In this document: one piece after another, positions 22,288-34,632 of the stretch
How positions within the stretch are numbered: position 1 is the stretch's first letter
Layout: every line of letters starts with the position of its first letter
Source of the DNA: Calamus simplicifolius
Taxonomy: Eukaryota; Streptophyta; Magnoliopsida; Arecales; Arecaceae
Length of the DNA stretch: 64,000 bases
Assembly: GCA_900491605.1 (NCBI GenBank)
Contig: UESW01004569.1
Location: 1 to 64,000, forward strand
Direction: 5' to 3'
Made by a program: the position numbers and the translations under genes
The notes under the pieces: model-generated
What the model saw: only the letters and a program-made list of their open reading frames with translations
What the model was told of the DNA's origin: nothing
The model's database searches: none

Positions 22288-25168
22288 CCCTCCGGCTGTT
22301 GCTTCTTGCACTAGAGATATTGAATTTTTAAATTAAGTACATGCCCCATACGGAAAGAATTCTTGTTAGGACTTTTGGAGCGCACGACAGGCTGATTGCT
22401 ATCTGAACTTTTCTTTGTTTGAAATCTTGATGAGAAGCAAGAGAAATGGGGGTGATACTACGACCAAATGTCAGTCAAAATATTTTGTTTTCTTTGTTTA
22501 AAAGTAAATATCTTATGCAGAAAGCAACCTTGGGCTTTGAGAGTTGATACAGGATAATTACTACTTGAATCTTTTGTTTAAAGTTTTAATGAGAAGCAAG
22601 AGAAATGCAAGAGGTAATGCATGTTCCATGTGTTACGACAATCAAGTGTTTGTCAAAGTGGTAGGTTTTCTGTCGAGTGTTTGTCAAAATGATAAGTTTC
22701 TTTGTTTGAATATTGAAGGAGAAGCAAGAGAAATGTAACAAGTAATCCATCTCCCCTCAAAGTTGAATCAAAATGTTAGTCAAAAGGGTAGGCTCACTAT
22801 GGATTAGAGAAGCAGGTCTTAAGCTGGTAACCTTACCAAATAGCTCTTTTGCCCTTCCTAGTTTTAGGGCTAAGAATTAATGAAGACAATAATTATATTT
22901 ATAAACATTGTATTGAATTTAAACTCAATTGAATTTCTGTGAAACTTTATTACTAAAATTTATTAATCATAGTGTAACAAATGGCTAGACTATTTAGATT
23001 CTAATACACTCAACATTTCTTCGTCTTCTCGCTTCTGAGAGCAATCTAATCTGTAGTTCTCTTATGAAAATTCATAAGAAAAGGTTATAATATAATCTTT
23101 TCATGTTCATAGGTACAATTTCGATACAATTAATTTCGGCAAGGTTCAAGTGTTTGCACTAGGGTTTAAATTTTGAATATTTAAGTTTTATTTGATTTTG
23201 AAGCCTGATTTTTTAATTTTTGAGTCGAACACTCTTCTCTCTACCCAATGGTCCTTGTCTCCTTAATTGCTTTAAAAAAAAATAAATTAAGAAAATTTAC
23301 TCATGTGTTAGCTTAGCCAGGTTGGGCTTTGGTTGTCATGTTCAATTCAAAATCTATATAATAAATTTTCTTATATTTTATTGTTCTGATTATAAAATTA
23401 TCCGGACTAGCTTGGTCATTGTCATTGGGTTCAGAAATTAAATATCCTCGGACCAATTTTGCAATTCTACTGGGATCATACATTGTCAAAGTTATTACCA
23501 TCTTGCTTAGTATCTCTTTTAATTAAAAGAAATAAAAAATTAAAATTTATTTTTAAAAGAGATATTTTATACACCATCCTAGCTAATTTAATAAATCAGA
23601 AGGGCACTCCCAACTTAAATATCCTTTCACTTAAGAGCCAAAGAATCCATGATAAACTGTCTTCCTCATAAATATCCCACACCAGCATTAATAATGCATG
23701 ATAAACCATAGATGGTATGAAATTGATTGATTTACAATAGATTATGGTTGCAATTAGCTTGAAGTCGTTAGCGAAATAGGGTGAAAGTATGCAAAGATGA
23801 AATCAAGGATAGCAATCTCTTGAGTAGAGAAAGTATTGTACAAGGTAAAATGGAATTAATTTTTCTATAGCAATAACAGATGAGATAAGTGAGACTATTA
23901 AAAAATAAATCTAATATGTGAGTAAATAAATTGCACGTCTCTTTTTATAAGATTAATAAGGATGTGGGATATGTTTTACAAGTCTATTTAGATTACTAGT
24001 TGTTGTGCAACAGTTATCTTATATAGTTGTTTGTCAATGGCCAGTTAAAAGTACTCTAATAGTTAATTCAATAAATCTTAATCTTTTGTCATTGATCCAA
24101 TCATCTTAGAATGAGATTGCTCGCTCCACTATATATATTAATGCAAGTTTAGTTGATAGTATTATTTAGGTAGTGTTTGAAATAGGAAATAAGAGGGAAT
24201 ATCTCCATTGTATATATATTAATGCAAGTTTAGTTGATAGTATTATTTAGGTAGTGTTTGAAATAGGGAATAAGAGGGGATATCCCCTCTTATTTTCAAA
24301 AGCCATAACTATAAAGGATAGCTGGGAATAAAGTTAACCAAAGGGATAATTCATGGTTAACCATGGGTTATCCCCTCAATTTATTCCCTAAAAAATGCAG
24401 GAATAGCTAGTTATCTCTCCAAATAAGAGTAAAAAAAAATTTATCCTATGGATTTACCTTTTTGCAATTGATTAGCTCAAATGCAATATTTTAGCTTGCC
24501 ATATGGTTCAACTCTTAATCCTCTTTTGTGGACAGGGTCTAATTCCTTTGGACTCAAGTTAAATGCAATAGTATAGTACAAATACTCAGCCCTATCCCTT
24601 TGAATCTAGTCCGATTGTATTATAATTATTATTGAGCAAGTCAAATTCAATTTAAATGGGTTCGAACCATACCTAGACTAAGATCTTGAATACCGAAGTT
24701 AGGACATGATGAAACTTAGATTAAAGTTTTGGTCCAAGAGAGCGTGGGTTAAAATCCCAACAAATTATTTTAAGTTTATGATTAAAATTTGAAATTCAAA
24801 ATTTAACCAAATGGCACCGGAATAATTAGAAAACAAAGGAATCTAGATATAATTATCTTTAAAAAAAATCTAAAATTTAAAATTCAAAATTTAATAAAAA
24901 AACAAGGGAGTCTAAATATAACCACTTTAAAAAACACCTACCGTAGTGCCTTTAAAAAAATCCAAAATATGTTACTACGTCCCCTTATAATATCTGCAAC
25001 ATTTCACGTACGTGCCATCATTAAAATTAGCAATCAGTGGCTTTGCACCCCTCGTTAAAATCAATAATCAACACTCATTAAAATCATTGGTCGGCACTCC
25101 TGACTCATACGCCCTTGCCTCTAAAATCAGCAATCAGTGCCACCTAGACTTAGGATCCCTTGGGGCGT
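22288..25168. other. Upstream region of PI-1 #1 (B), no gene seen
   Basis: Near-identical to 3603-6576. It contains two 80-bp tandem units (24131-24290) and the half foldback MITE (24252 to about 24470). Short ORFs in it are not conserved in frame with block A. It ends at the LINE target site. Confidence 0.7.
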
Positions 25169-25299
25169 TTTTAATGGCCTTTTTTTTTTTTTGGTACAAA
25201 CGGGAATCACACCACTCTAGGGTGTCTCAGATCCACACTGTCAGAATACAATATTAAGTTCAGACCAAGATGACATCATTCATCGGGCTTCCAGCACCA

Positions 25300-28200
25300 G
25301 AATCCAGAATGATCAGCAACTCTAGCGGCAATCCAGTCAGCCGCTGAGTTGGCTTCCCTGAAGATATGGCTGATCTGAATATTGTGAACCCTCTGTAGGA
25401 GAGAACGAATATCAGAGATCAAAGGGTTGGTAGGCGACTACGCACAATGATCCTGGCGAAGCCATCGAATCACCGTGAGAGCATCACCCTCAAGAATAAG
25501 ACGACGGGCATGGAGACTGCGTATAGCAAAGGAGACTCCAGCCCATGCAGCATAAAGCTCTGCAAGCGGTACCGACGAATCGAGATGTCCAAATCCCCCA
25601 GCAGCAATCATAGTACCGTCAGGATCCCGAATGACATAACCCGATCCGGCAGATCTACCTCGGACACTCCCATCAAAGTTGATTTGATAAACCCTGGAGG
25701 GGGGGTTCCCAAGAAATAAAGACCGTTCTTCGGTGCGCTGCCGGGGCAGCATGAGAATCCCAGAGGCCAGGGCTATCAAAATCACAAACAAGACGATGGG
25801 ACGTATACTCAGTAGATAGGGACACGGTAGTCCGGACAACCCTAAAAGACGGAGTAGGCTCCTGAGTAAAGATAATCCGGTTCCGAGATAACCATATCTG
25901 GTAAGCAATGTAGGCCCTCGTCGCGCCCTGCTTACTGCACCCTCTCCTAACATCCTGCTTGATCAAGTCCAGGAAAGATAACGAAAGAGAAGAAGAGGCG
26001 GCAGCCCAAGGCTTGACGCTAGCGATCTCCCAATATGGTGAGCTCTGAGACAAGTGAAGATGGCGTGATCCACCGCCTCCTCCTCAATACCGCATATTGG
26101 ACACGTAGGCTGAATCCCCATGCCACGTCTAGAAAGAACCGAGCAAGTAGGGAGACAATTCCGAGCAATCTTCCATAGAAAAAGACGAACCCTGGGATGA
26201 ATGGGAAGACGCCAAATCCAAGTCATATCTGCTAACGGTCGGGATGAAGCACGGCAAATCTTGATGATGTCCCTGATGGGAGCACTCGGAATACCGGACC
26301 GCCTCCAAACCCTGATGTCGGGGGAGAGCCCAGGAGAAAGAGGGATAGCAGCTATACGTCGCATAAGCTCCTCGCCAAAGAAGCGGGATAACAGAGGAAT
26401 AGACCATGAGGAATGATCCGGCACCGTGAGGTCACTAACTCGCATATCAAGAGGAATATCAGTGCTGACGAAAGTAGGCCATCGAGACAAAGGAAGGTCA
26501 GCGATCCAAGAATCATAAGCAACATCCACAGAAGCACCATTACCAAGAATCCAGGAGATACTATGAAGGATGTCCGGAGCATGAGTACAAACCTCTTTCC
26601 AGAAAAAAGAGTGACCCCGAAGAGACTGCAGGTTAGTGGAAGGAGTCCACTCCCCATACTTGCCACGCATAAAGGAACTCCACATACAGTGCGGATCAAG
26701 AAAAAAGCGAGTAGCATGCCTAGTAATCAAGGCCTCCCTCCGAGCAGTCAAGGACTGGATCCCAAGGCCTCCCTCGGAAAGCGGCAGACAAACACAATCC
26801 CAGGCTAAAAGATGAACACCATGACCATCTTGGGACGAACCCCAGAGAAAATCCCTGAAATAACGCTCAATCCTCCTCAGACAAGTCAAAGGGACATCAG
26901 CATTAGATAAGAGATAGAGAGGAATAGATGTGAGCACTGATCGAATAAGAGTGATCCTCGCCATCATAGATAGCCCAGTGACCTGCCACCCTCCAGCCGA
27001 TCATGAATCCTCGACTCGAGCTTACTAAAGTCCGAGATCTTAGGTCTTCTGCCAGTAATAGGAATACCCAGATAGGAGAGGCACTCTGACTGCACAGAAA
27101 TCCCCATGATCTGCTTGATAGTACCCTTCCGAGAAGAAGTCACCCGCGGACTAAAACAAATAACAGACTTAGCATTATTAACTTTCTGACCAGAGGCAGA
27201 ACAGTAATTATGAAGAATAGAAGCAAACGTGGCCGCATTGGCCACAGTAGCCCTGCCCAGGAAGATGCAGTCATCAGCAAAAAGCAGATGAGAGGTCGAG
27301 GGACCTTGGGACCCCGCTCGGTAAGGGTGTAGAGCATTGTCCTGCTGAGCTTGATGAAGAGCCCGAGATAAAGAATCAGCCGCTATAACAAAGAGAAACG
27401 GGGAGAGGGGACAACCTTGTCTCAGCCCAACCTTAGAATGGAAATAATCAGTCCGGTCTCCATTGATGAGGATGGAGAAAGACGGACTCTGAATGCAGGC
27501 CATGATCCAGTCAATAAACAGCTGGTGGATCCCAAATACCTGAAGAGAGTGACGCAAGAAATCCCAGTTAACTCTGTCATAAGCTCTCTCCATATCAAGC
27601 TTAATGGCCATAAGCCCCTGACTACCAGAAGTCCGACGAAGGTCATGCATGAACTCCTACGCTAATAAAGCATTATCAGTGATACTGCGCCCTCTGAGGA
27701 AAGCCCCCTGCTCCGGAGAGATAAGGTGAGGAATAACCCAACACAACCTCATAACCAGGAGGCGAGCACAAACCTTATATAAGGTAGTGCATAAACTGAT
27801 GGGCCGGAAGTGCTGAGGGCTGGAAGCGTCCGTCTTCTTAGGAACCAAGGTAATGAAGGTACGATTCCATTCAGAGGGGATAGATTTGCGATGAAAGACA
27901 AGCTTGATTGCCTGAGCTAAATCCTCTCCCAGAATATCCCAATACTGACGAAAGAAAAACGGAGGAAAGCCATCCGGCCCAGGGGCCTTATCAGCACCAA
28001 GATCCCATAAAGCCAGCCGAATATCCTTCGTAGTGACAGGCCGAGTCAGAGAGACGTTCTCAGCAATAGAGACAGTGTTGAGGAACAGAATAGGATGAAC
28101 AGGGGCTCCAGAGCCAGGTTGCTCAGTCCACCTACTATGAAAGAAGTTAAAGAGCTGAGCACGAATCACATGATCATCCACCTGGAGCTGACCCTCCTCA

Positions 28201-29350
28201 TCAGTTATATGCCTAATGCGGTTCCTCGCCCTGCGTTTCTGAGTGGCCTGATGGAAAAATCTTGTATTACAGTCCCCCTCCTGAATCCACTGAATACGGG
28301 ACCGCTGGCGCCAAAAGGTCTCCTGCTGCAGCAGAAGAGAGTGGTGGAGCGCCAGACTCGATCGCAGGGCCGAAAGGTCCTCACAAGAAAGAGAACCCGC
28401 CAGGTCCTCTTTCGCCTGGAGAGAAGAGATAGTAGACTCGACCAGCTCCACCTGTCTGTCAATATCCCCAACCTCCAATCTATGCCATCTAGAGAGGCGA
28501 TGTCTAGCAAGGGAAAGCCTTCTGGATAGCCGATAAATGGCATTACCTCTAACTGGTAACTGCCAGACCTGAGAGATGATGGAGCGAGTAGCAGGATATG
28601 AGGTCCAAAACTTCTCGAATCTGAACTGCCTATGCCGCTGAGAGGTGATATCAGTAGAGATAAAGAGAGGACAGTGGTCAGAGGCAATTCTAGACAAGTG
28701 AGTAACAGTAGCAGAAGGATAAAGCTGGAGCCAGCTAGAAGAGGCCAAGGCCCTGTCCAATCTTTCCCAGACTCTAGCTGATCCCTGCCGGTTGTTACAC
28801 CATGTAAACTGAGAGCCCTGATAACCCAAATCCAACAGACCAGTGCAAGAAATAAAGTCCCTGAACTCAGTCCGGCCCACAGAGCCATGGGAGGCCCGGC
28901 CACCTTTCTTTTCTGCGGCACTCAAAATACAGTTGAAGTCTCCAGCAATAAGGGAGGGGAATCCCTGGTCAAGAAGAGTCTGAATCTCAGACCACAGCAC
29001 CCGACGCTCCCGGAGAGCCGTACTGGCATAAACTCCAGACAGGAGCCATGGGCTAGCACTTCCCTCAGAGATGACCAGCGCAACCTGCTGCCCACATCTG
29101 TGAAAAGCATCAACTCTGATATTATCATTTCTCCATAAAGCAACAATACCCCCGAAAGACCAATGGACTCAACAGCATACGAAACCCAAGCTCGAGCAAT
29201 CTGTCTTCGAAAATGGGCCAGACTAGCCCCAGAAAGCCGAGTTTCCAGCAAGATGCAAATGTCAAAAGAGTGAAGCTGCATAAGCCTCCCAAATGAGGAG
29301 CGAAACGATGGTTTCAATGCTCCTCGCACATTCCATATAAGAATCTTCAT
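25300..29350 (-). pseudogene. LINE ORF2: endonuclease, reverse transcriptase, RNase H
   Basis: Begins at ATG 29348-29350 with MKILIWNVRGALK, the endonuclease N-terminus. LLETRLSG, AGDFNCIL and ASDHCPLF mark the rest of that domain. RT follows with KAPGPDGFPPFFFR, FRPISLCTTLYKV, GLRQGCPLSPFLF and the catalytic FADD (about 27,260-27,660). A zf-RVT-like CPICGIEEEAVDHAIFTC lies near 26,080-26,150. RNase H has INFDGSVRGRSAGSGY and ELYAAWAGVSFA (25,480-25,690). Breaks: frameshifts near 29,150, 26,980, 26,000 and 25,700, and stops near 27,657 and 25,438. Several frameshifts sit in runs of G or C. Confidence 0.93.
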
Positions 29351-29779
29351 GGTAAGGCTGGATTGGAGGGCTCCCCAACCATCACCCCTGACATCTCCAC
29401 GGAACAGTCCAAATCTCCTGGGCCTTTGCAATTAACAGCCTGGATTGATTCCATCAGGACCTCCGTATCGCCTGGGATCTCCTTAGGATAATTCCGGGAT
29501 CCCGTTTCCACACAATCAAGTATCTGGCCTGAGTCCGTCAAGGCCACTGATGCAGAAACATGAATAGCCTCCTTCAGCAGATGAACCGCTGATAAGTGAG
29601 TACTGGACTCTAATTGGGTTGGCTCAGAAGACTCAGAAACTGACCCCGAAGAGGCCCCTACCCGACCTCGAGCCTTCTTAGCCCCTGGGCCAAACTGGGC
29701 CGATGACACCCGACCACCCACCAAGGAAGCCGCAAACTTGAAGGCAACATTGTCCCCACCTCTACCAGAAAGAGCGGCC
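29347..29779 (-). pseudogene. LINE ORF1, 3' end only
   Basis: The last roughly 140 codons of ORF1 are open and run off the truncated 5' end at 29779. The N-terminal part and zinc knuckles usual for ORF1 are missing. The region is rich in S, E and G and poorly conserved. Its TGA stop overlaps the ORF2 start as ATGA (29347-29350), suggesting ORF2 is translated by termination-reinitiation. Confidence 0.75.
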
Positions 29780-29883
29780 TTTTAATGGCCTTTCATCGTT
29801 ATATGTTTGCTGTTCAAGTACGTACCAAACGTCCAGCATGCCAATAAAACTCCCAAAGCATTCGAGAGAAAAAAGAAAAAAAA

Positions 29884-30600
29884 GCTATATTGCTTATCAG
29901 ATATGACTTTCTCGGAATCAGATTATGTTCTCAGATATGGTTCATTCTCCTTGCAGGATCCTCAGGACAGCTACCTCCCTCTTTGCTAAGTACACATCCC
30001 ATCAGGAGTCTTTTGATTTTGCGAACCTTGGACACTGGGTTTCCCCTGCTGCTGTGGCAGCGAACCGGCGTACGGTTTTCATTTCTTGGGTGCCCCCTCC
30101 TCCAGGGTTTGTTAAAATTAACTTTGATGGGAGTGTCCGAGGCAGAAGTGCTGGATCAACTTATATTATTCGTGATGCAGATGGTATGATGCTGGCGGCT
30201 GGAGGTTTTAGCCTTCTTGATCCCTCGATACCAATGACTGAGCTCTATGCGGCTTGGGCGGGTATATCCTATGCCATTCGGACCCTTGGCACCCGCAGGC
30301 TCATCATTGAAGGGGACTCCATTATCGTTATTCGATGGATTCGATAGTATAGTTCCCACTTGCCTTCTATTCCTATCTTATGTGATATCCGATCTATGAT
30401 CTTGGAAGCTTCCAACATCCAGATCCACCATGTCTATTGTGAGGCCAATGCTGTTGCGGACTGGATTGCGGCTAGGGTGGCTTCTCACTATGGGTATTGG
30501 ATATAGAGACCGGGAGACTACTGCCCTCTGATTTTATCCCAGTTATTAGTTTCAGATGTAACGGGTCCATCCCGACCTAGGGTTGTGTGAATCACCGTCT
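29884..30600 (+). pseudogene. LINE fragment, RNase H end, plus strand
   Basis: A 5'-truncated piece of the same LINE family in the opposite orientation to the neighbouring element. It reads YQI-stop-LSRNQIMFSD, then a clean stretch (29925-30347) with PAAVAANRRTVFISWVPPP, KINFDGSVRGRSAGSTY, TELYAAWAGISYAIRTL and IIEGDS. Downstream, in other frames, come VYCEANAVADWIAARVASHYG and the terminal RPGDYCPL. No poly(A) tail or target duplication is visible. It replaces about 230 bp plus the copia region of block A, so it probably arrived with a deletion. Confidence 0.85.
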
Positions 30601-30717
30601 GTATGGATAATGAGATATGGATAAAATCTCATTAAAAGCATGAAATATGGGCGTAAATTTGAACCATGTAGCACCTTAAAAATAAAAGAGAAGCATGTAG
30701 AAGGAAGGCGTGACGAG

Positions 30718-31151
30718 CAATGTTTTGAAAATCGGATCGGACAATGAATCGGCTTAACATTTGAGTCGCGGGTCAATCGGTTCGACCGGATGAACCGGTT
30801 TGATCGGACCGGATAATATTATAATTAAATTTTAATTTAATAATATAAAATAATAAATATAAACATTTGAGTCGCGGGTCAATCAGTTCGACCGGATGAA
30901 TCGGTTTGATCGGATCAAATAATATTATAATTAAATTTTAATTTAATAATATAAATAATAAAAATAAATATAATTCAAATGAAAAATTAAAAAAATCTAA
31001 AAACCAGGTTGGGCGGTTGAAACCCGGCCCGTTCAATGGATTTTTTAGTTTTTATTGGGTCATATAAAAGTTAATTTTAATAATAAAATCAGACTGGATT
31101 AATGACGGGTTCCGGTTGGATCGGGCGTTCGGTCCGATTTTTAAAACACGG
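30718..31151. mobile_element. hAT-like MITE (434 bp), block B, internally duplicated
   Basis: Same element as 12584-12916, with flanks GTGACGAG (30710-30717) and TTGATGAG (31152-31159). A 106-bp internal segment starting AACATTTGAGTCGCGGG (30756 and again 30862) is present twice, which explains the extra 101 bp. Confidence 0.78.
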
Positions 31152-31159
31152 TTGATGAG

Positions 31160-32744
31160 AGGAACGCAGAACGCATGCCCATCCAAACTACTATTTAGCG
31201 TTCAGATAAGAAAGGATTTTGAAATGGAATCATTTAGATATATAAGACTACAGGCCTCTATCACATATCTCCTACCTTATCTAGACTCTTGATTTAAATC
31301 AAATTGGAGTCACCATATGATTTAAATTTTGAATTTTGGATCTTCTAATACCTTGTCAAGTGAGTTTTGAACCCACGTCCTTTTGAGCCCAAAACCTTAA
31401 TCGAATAGCTTAGATCAACTGAATCATCTAAATTTGATGTCATGGTTGTCTCTTATTCTTTTGATCACGGCTTCAATTGGGTATTTAGCTTGAACCTATC
31501 CAGATCGAATTTAACTTATTTGGCGCGCAATTAGGTTTGGTTCAAGAGGATTAAACTGGATACCTGACCATAATATAAGGGGATTCAGAATTGAGCCGAA
31601 TCAAAAAGTTACACTTGTTCCAAGCATTAGTAATCAGACTTTGGCTGAGTTTGAACCTTAAATTCAACTCGATTATTAGTAATTGGATCTACTTGTCGAG
31701 CTCAAGACTTGAGATTGAATCAATTGGTGTCAACTAAGTATATTGATCGAGCTAAAGTATTAGATTTGACTCAATAAATGATTAGGAGCTAATAATCAAA
31801 TCAGCATATTAATCCAAAATACTGCATTTGGCTCTTAATTGAATCCATCTAGTAAATTTAACCCAAGTGATGCTGAGGGTGTCATGTATTAGATCAGCTA
31901 GTCAGACCCATATACTAATCTTAATCCAATTGTACAGTCAGATGAACCAAATGACCAAATTGAGTGTTAGATTAAACTCAATGTATAGATTGCAAACCGT
32001 TATTGATGCTTTTGTTATGATCCAAATATGAAAATTTTTTAGTTGATGTTCAAATCAACATATTTCTTATTTTCTACAAAATTAATACATTTAGTATTCA
32101 GATTATAAACTTTACTTACCTGATTTGTTGTAATTCAAATATGAAAATTTTAAGTTGATGTCCAAATCGGCTTATGTTATAGTTTCATCAAATACATTGC
32201 ATCTAGCTTCCCAACTATAGGACCTAACTATCTTTTTTGTTAAAGTCTAAATATGGAAAGTTTTAAGTTGGTGCCCGAGTCAACCATTTAACAATTTTTT
32301 TAAAATGATGCCCTTAGAGTCCTTGTTATAGGCCCTACTTGCCATTTTTGTCTAAATCTAAATATAAAAAGTTTCGGGTTAGTGCCCGAGTCAACCCATT
32401 TAATAGTTTCTTTAAAGATAATGCATTCGAAGTTTCAACGACAAGCATTACTTGCCTTTTTGGTCATTGGTCTAATATGAAAAGTTTTGGATTTTGGTTC
32501 AAGCTAACCCATTTCGTAAGTGATGTGCCTTACATCATTGTGGCTTATTGATGTTTTGAGGTAATGAATAAAATAACCTCAAACACCTACAATTAGATTG
32601 AACCAAAAGGAAGCCCTACTTCCAATTTGAGTTAGTAAATAATATTCAAATTTTATTAAAACCAATAGCATTCTCACAATTATTTTATATCGAGGTAAGT
32701 CATATATATGGCATCCTCGTACATAGCTATATAGCTATTATTAT
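31160..32744. other. Region between the hAT MITE and PI-1 #2 (B), no gene
   Basis: Collinear with 12925-13618 plus 15335-16205. It includes the empty site of the solo LTR (CAAGT, 31864-31868) and the roughly 110-bp degenerate tandem repeat (about 32,020-32,525). No ORF is conserved between the copies. Confidence 0.7.
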
Positions 32745-33114
32745 CTAACCGATATGTGGAATTTGCACAACTAAGCCATCCTTGTTTATCCAAACCCACA
32801 CCCTGTTGCATTGAAAATCATGAGTGACTATCGACCCCGCCATCACAAGAATGGCATGAACTGTAGGATTCTCTGCGTCGATTATTTGTTTTGCTTTTGT
32901 CCCCATCATTCCTACTAACTCTGGCCACCAGTACTTACCTTCATACATGAACACAACCAAAACCAAGTTAGAGCATCTATTTCAAACAAGATTAATTCTA
33001 GAAAAAAAGAAAGAAAGAAAGAAGAGAGATAAAGATTTATATCTCTCTATATTGTCAATTCAAACACAACTACAGTTATTTCTAGCATGCTTTGACCTTA
33101 CCTTGGCATTCCAT
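32745..33114 (-). CDS. Potato inhibitor I family serine-protease inhibitor #2 (intact)
   Basis: Exon 1 is 33102-33114 and exon 2 is 32745-32938; the 163-bp intron has GTAAGG and AAG borders. The predicted protein has 68 residues and no signal peptide. It begins MECQGKYWWPELVG, and its end has CNRVWVWINKDGLVVQIP. The inhibitory loop, aligned to CI-2, reads SIVTHDF, giving His at P1 and Asp at P1'. That is unlike gene #1 (Lys-Ser) and unusual for the family. All structural residues (Trp-Pro-Glu-Leu, Glu-Asn-Pro, Val-x-Val) are kept. The block A copy is broken in three places. No strong TATA box is evident in the simple-repeat-rich upstream DNA. Confidence 0.88.
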
Positions 33115-33179
33115 AATGTCAATTCAAACACAACTATGAATTTTAAAAGTAGATATATATACACACACATATGCATGTA

Positions 33180-33573
33180 TATATATAAATATGGATTTGG
33201 ATATTGATATAGATATGGATAGATATGGATATGGATATGGATATAGATATAGATTTGGCAAATATAAAACATCCAAGTAAAGACATGCTACCTGATGACC
33301 TAAGGTTAATTAATGCTTTTAAATTAGGAATGGTCAATTGGCGTAAAACCTAGGTCAACCTGCTAAGGGTTTTTAGATTGGATTCGGATATTGATATAGA
33401 TATGGATATGGATATGGATATGGATATGGATATGGATATGGATATAGTATAGATTTGGCAAATATAAAACATCCAAGTAAAGATATGCTACCTGATGACC
33501 TAAGGTTAATTAATGCTTTTAAACTAGGAATGGTCAATTGGCGTAAAACCTAGGTCAACCTGCTAAGGGTTTT
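33180..33573. repeat. ATGGAT hexanucleotide arrays in a tandem pair (block B)
   Basis: Counterpart of 16640-17030. Two units of about 185 bp, each with GGATAT repeats followed by the same unique sequence. Repeat numbers differ from block A. Confidence 0.85.
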
Positions 33574-34231
33574 TAGATTGGATCTAATGGTCCAATCAAC
33601 CACCATGGGTCTAGGTTGATCAGTTGTTACAAAGAGTCTAAGATCATTGCCCATGGAGGGCTGATCCACTACATTTTGTGGCAATCTAGTGGTTGACTGG
33701 TCATACATTAGTGGCCAAGTGACTAGGCTTCTGACAGTCGAATGATTGAATCCAATCGACCCTTGGACTATTATTTTAGAAGCCAACGATTACAAAATTG
33801 GGATTTCTATAAATTAAGGACTCAATCTGTTTTTAGCATGAAAAATAGATCAAGATCAATGAAATACTTAAGAAAATATTATTCTTGAGTCTTTAATTGC
33901 ATATCTTTTCCACCCAAGTTTAATACCTCACTAGAAAATTTTCATTCATTGGGAGTGATCCTTGTTTCTCACAACCTCAAAATTATGGTTGAGCTTGGTG
34001 TAAGCTTATGAGGACTCTTCCTAGCCCGACAAAAGAAAGTAGTATAACTGTTTGATCATCACCCATTTGAACAGAATTGGCACAATAAAATTCCTAAGAA
34101 AGAGTTTTGCTGAGTGAATGTCAGTAAGGAATAATGGTCTTGCTAAGTGGATGTAAGTAAGGAGTGCCGGTCTTGCTAAGTGGATATAGGTAAGGAATAC
34201 CAAACCACTTCAAAATTTTTTATATCTTCAT

Positions 34232-34590
34232 ATACTTTGTCATTCGGCTTGGGCGGGCATCACTTATGCTATTAGCAGCCTTTGAGCCAGACGGCTATAT
34301 ATTGAGTGTGATTCTGCTACAGTCGTTAATTGGATCAGACCAGATGCTGAGGATCGTTCTCCAGTCAATCCTCTTATCCATGATGTCAGATCAGCACTCC
34401 AGCTGGTTGATGAGGTTTACTCGTCATGTTTATAGAGAAGCCAATTCCGCTGCTGATTGGGTGGCTTCATCCGTTGCTCATCATACGGGAATCTGGTCTT
34501 GGACCACTGGAGATTTCTGCCCCTTCTGTTTTACGTTTGATTTTACTTTCTGATATCATGAGTTTGACTCATACCCCAATGGTATGATGC
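34232..34590 (+). pseudogene. Old LINE 3' end (RNase H remnant), block B
   Basis: Counterpart of 17660-18030 with the same REANSAADWVASSVAHHTG segment. Here that part stays in one frame from 34266 to 34553 apart from earlier breaks. It is followed by a short TA repeat (34602-34628). Confidence 0.85.
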
Positions 34591-34601
34591 CTGTCTATAC
34601 C

Positions 34602-34629
<28 letters not shown>

Positions 34630-34632
<3 letters not shown>

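Larger units (their letters stand above)
25183..29779 (-). mobile_element. Plant LINE (L1-type), 5'-truncated, recent
   Basis: Non-LTR retrotransposon on the minus strand with a poly(A) tail (poly-T about 25180-25192). It is flanked by a target duplication of about 14 bp, TTTTAATGGCCTTT (25169-25182 and 29780-29793). Block A keeps the empty site (6573-6589). It contains the end of ORF1, then ORF2 with endonuclease, reverse transcriptase, zinc-binding region and a C-terminal RNase H, the layout of plant L1 elements with an RNase H tail. The 5' end falls inside ORF1, the usual result of incomplete reverse transcription. The ORFs carry only a handful of breaks. Confidence 0.96.
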
